This document shows, one piece after another, positions 21,304 to 21,329 of a stretch of 21,329 nucleotides of DNA. The stretch comes from GCA-2746795 sp964643965 (GTDB lineage: Bacteria > Chloroflexota > Anaerolineae > Promineifilales > Promineifilaceae). The notes under the pieces were generated by a model that did not search any database, was not told where the DNA came from, and saw nothing but the letters and a program-made list of their open reading frames with translations. The stretch is taken from contig CAZXVH010000094.1 in assembly GCA_964643965.1 (NCBI GenBank), forward strand, positions 1 to 21,329. The letters run 5' to 3'. How positions within the stretch are numbered: position 1 is the first letter of the stretch; every line of letters starts with the position of its first letter. The translations under genes were made by a program, and so were the position numbers.

Positions 21304-21329
21304 GGAGTTCCCCATGAGCGGGGCGCGCC
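21304..21329 (+). repeat. 26-bp gene-start-like repeat, copy 2
   Basis: Matches 540-565 at 24 of 26 positions and may continue past the window edge. In this copy the ATG opens a frame that stays open to the last base. Confidence 0.5.
21314..21329 (+). CDS. Start of a further gene, truncated by the window edge
   Basis: ATG at 21314 is preceded by AGAGGAG (21301-21307) at good spacing and follows the PspC terminator. Only MSGAR is visible, so the product is unknown. The same beginning occurs as a broken 9-codon frame at 550. Confidence 0.4.

Overview
The window looks like a chromosomal segment of a free-living bacterium of intermediate to high G+C, most likely a member of the Chloroflexota (Anaerolineae/Caldilineae-like). 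That placement is an inference from gene content, from the secreted kelch protein ending in VYLPSILK (a tail I associate with exported Chloroflexota proteins), and from the general style of the proteins. No rRNA or other phylogenetic marker is present. I see no tRNA, CRISPR array, transposase or phage gene.

Layout. (1) 1-3064, + strand: a run of small, unrelated single-domain genes: DUF4256 (5' end outside the window), a RibD/DHFR-like reductase, a DinB-fold protein, DUF2200 and a dienelactone-hydrolase-like protein with a short C-terminus. They are separated by hairpin-rich intergenic elements. (2) 3190-5281, +: class II fructose-bisphosphate aldolase with a clear terminator, then a thioredoxin-TPR protein of the YbbN/CnoX type. 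(3) 5379-6800, -: a two-gene unit of an SRAP/YedK abasic-site protein and an alpha/beta hydrolase. (4) 7033-9006, -: a secreted double kelch propeller with its own terminator. (5) 9422-17421, +: a long co-directional block with a split ThrE-type exporter (two overlapping genes), a DUF58 protein, a TgpA-like membrane transglutaminase and a UPF0182 membrane protein. (6) 17476-17895, -: YjbQ. (7) 17978-21206, +: a subtilisin-family protease fused to a large polytopic membrane domain, a small unknown acidic protein and a PspC-domain membrane protein. A further gene appears to start at 21314.

The strongest signal beyond the genes is a 10-bp perfect palindrome, AACGGCCGTT. I count 22 exact copies, where about 0.02 would be expected by chance. 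Twenty lie inside genes, in all three reading frames (read as T-A-V, N-G-R or K-R-P), and two are intergenic. The arrangement resembles the cyanobacterial HIP1 repeat but with a different sequence. The palindrome is missing from the first 3.3 kb, which suggests that the small-gene block has a different history.

Three families of dispersed intergenic hairpins, mostly with 3-nt loops, punctuate the window. A 16-bp tandem repeat sits at the DUF58/transglutaminase junction and creates a ladder of three identical overlapping 8-codon micro-ORFs ending over the transglutaminase start codon; it may control translational coupling.

Functionally, the 9.4-17.4 kb block and the 18-21 kb block are mainly envelope biology: export, membrane transglutaminase, membrane protease and PspC. 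The rest is central metabolism (aldolase), redox and chaperone functions, DNA-lesion protection and small accessory enzymes.
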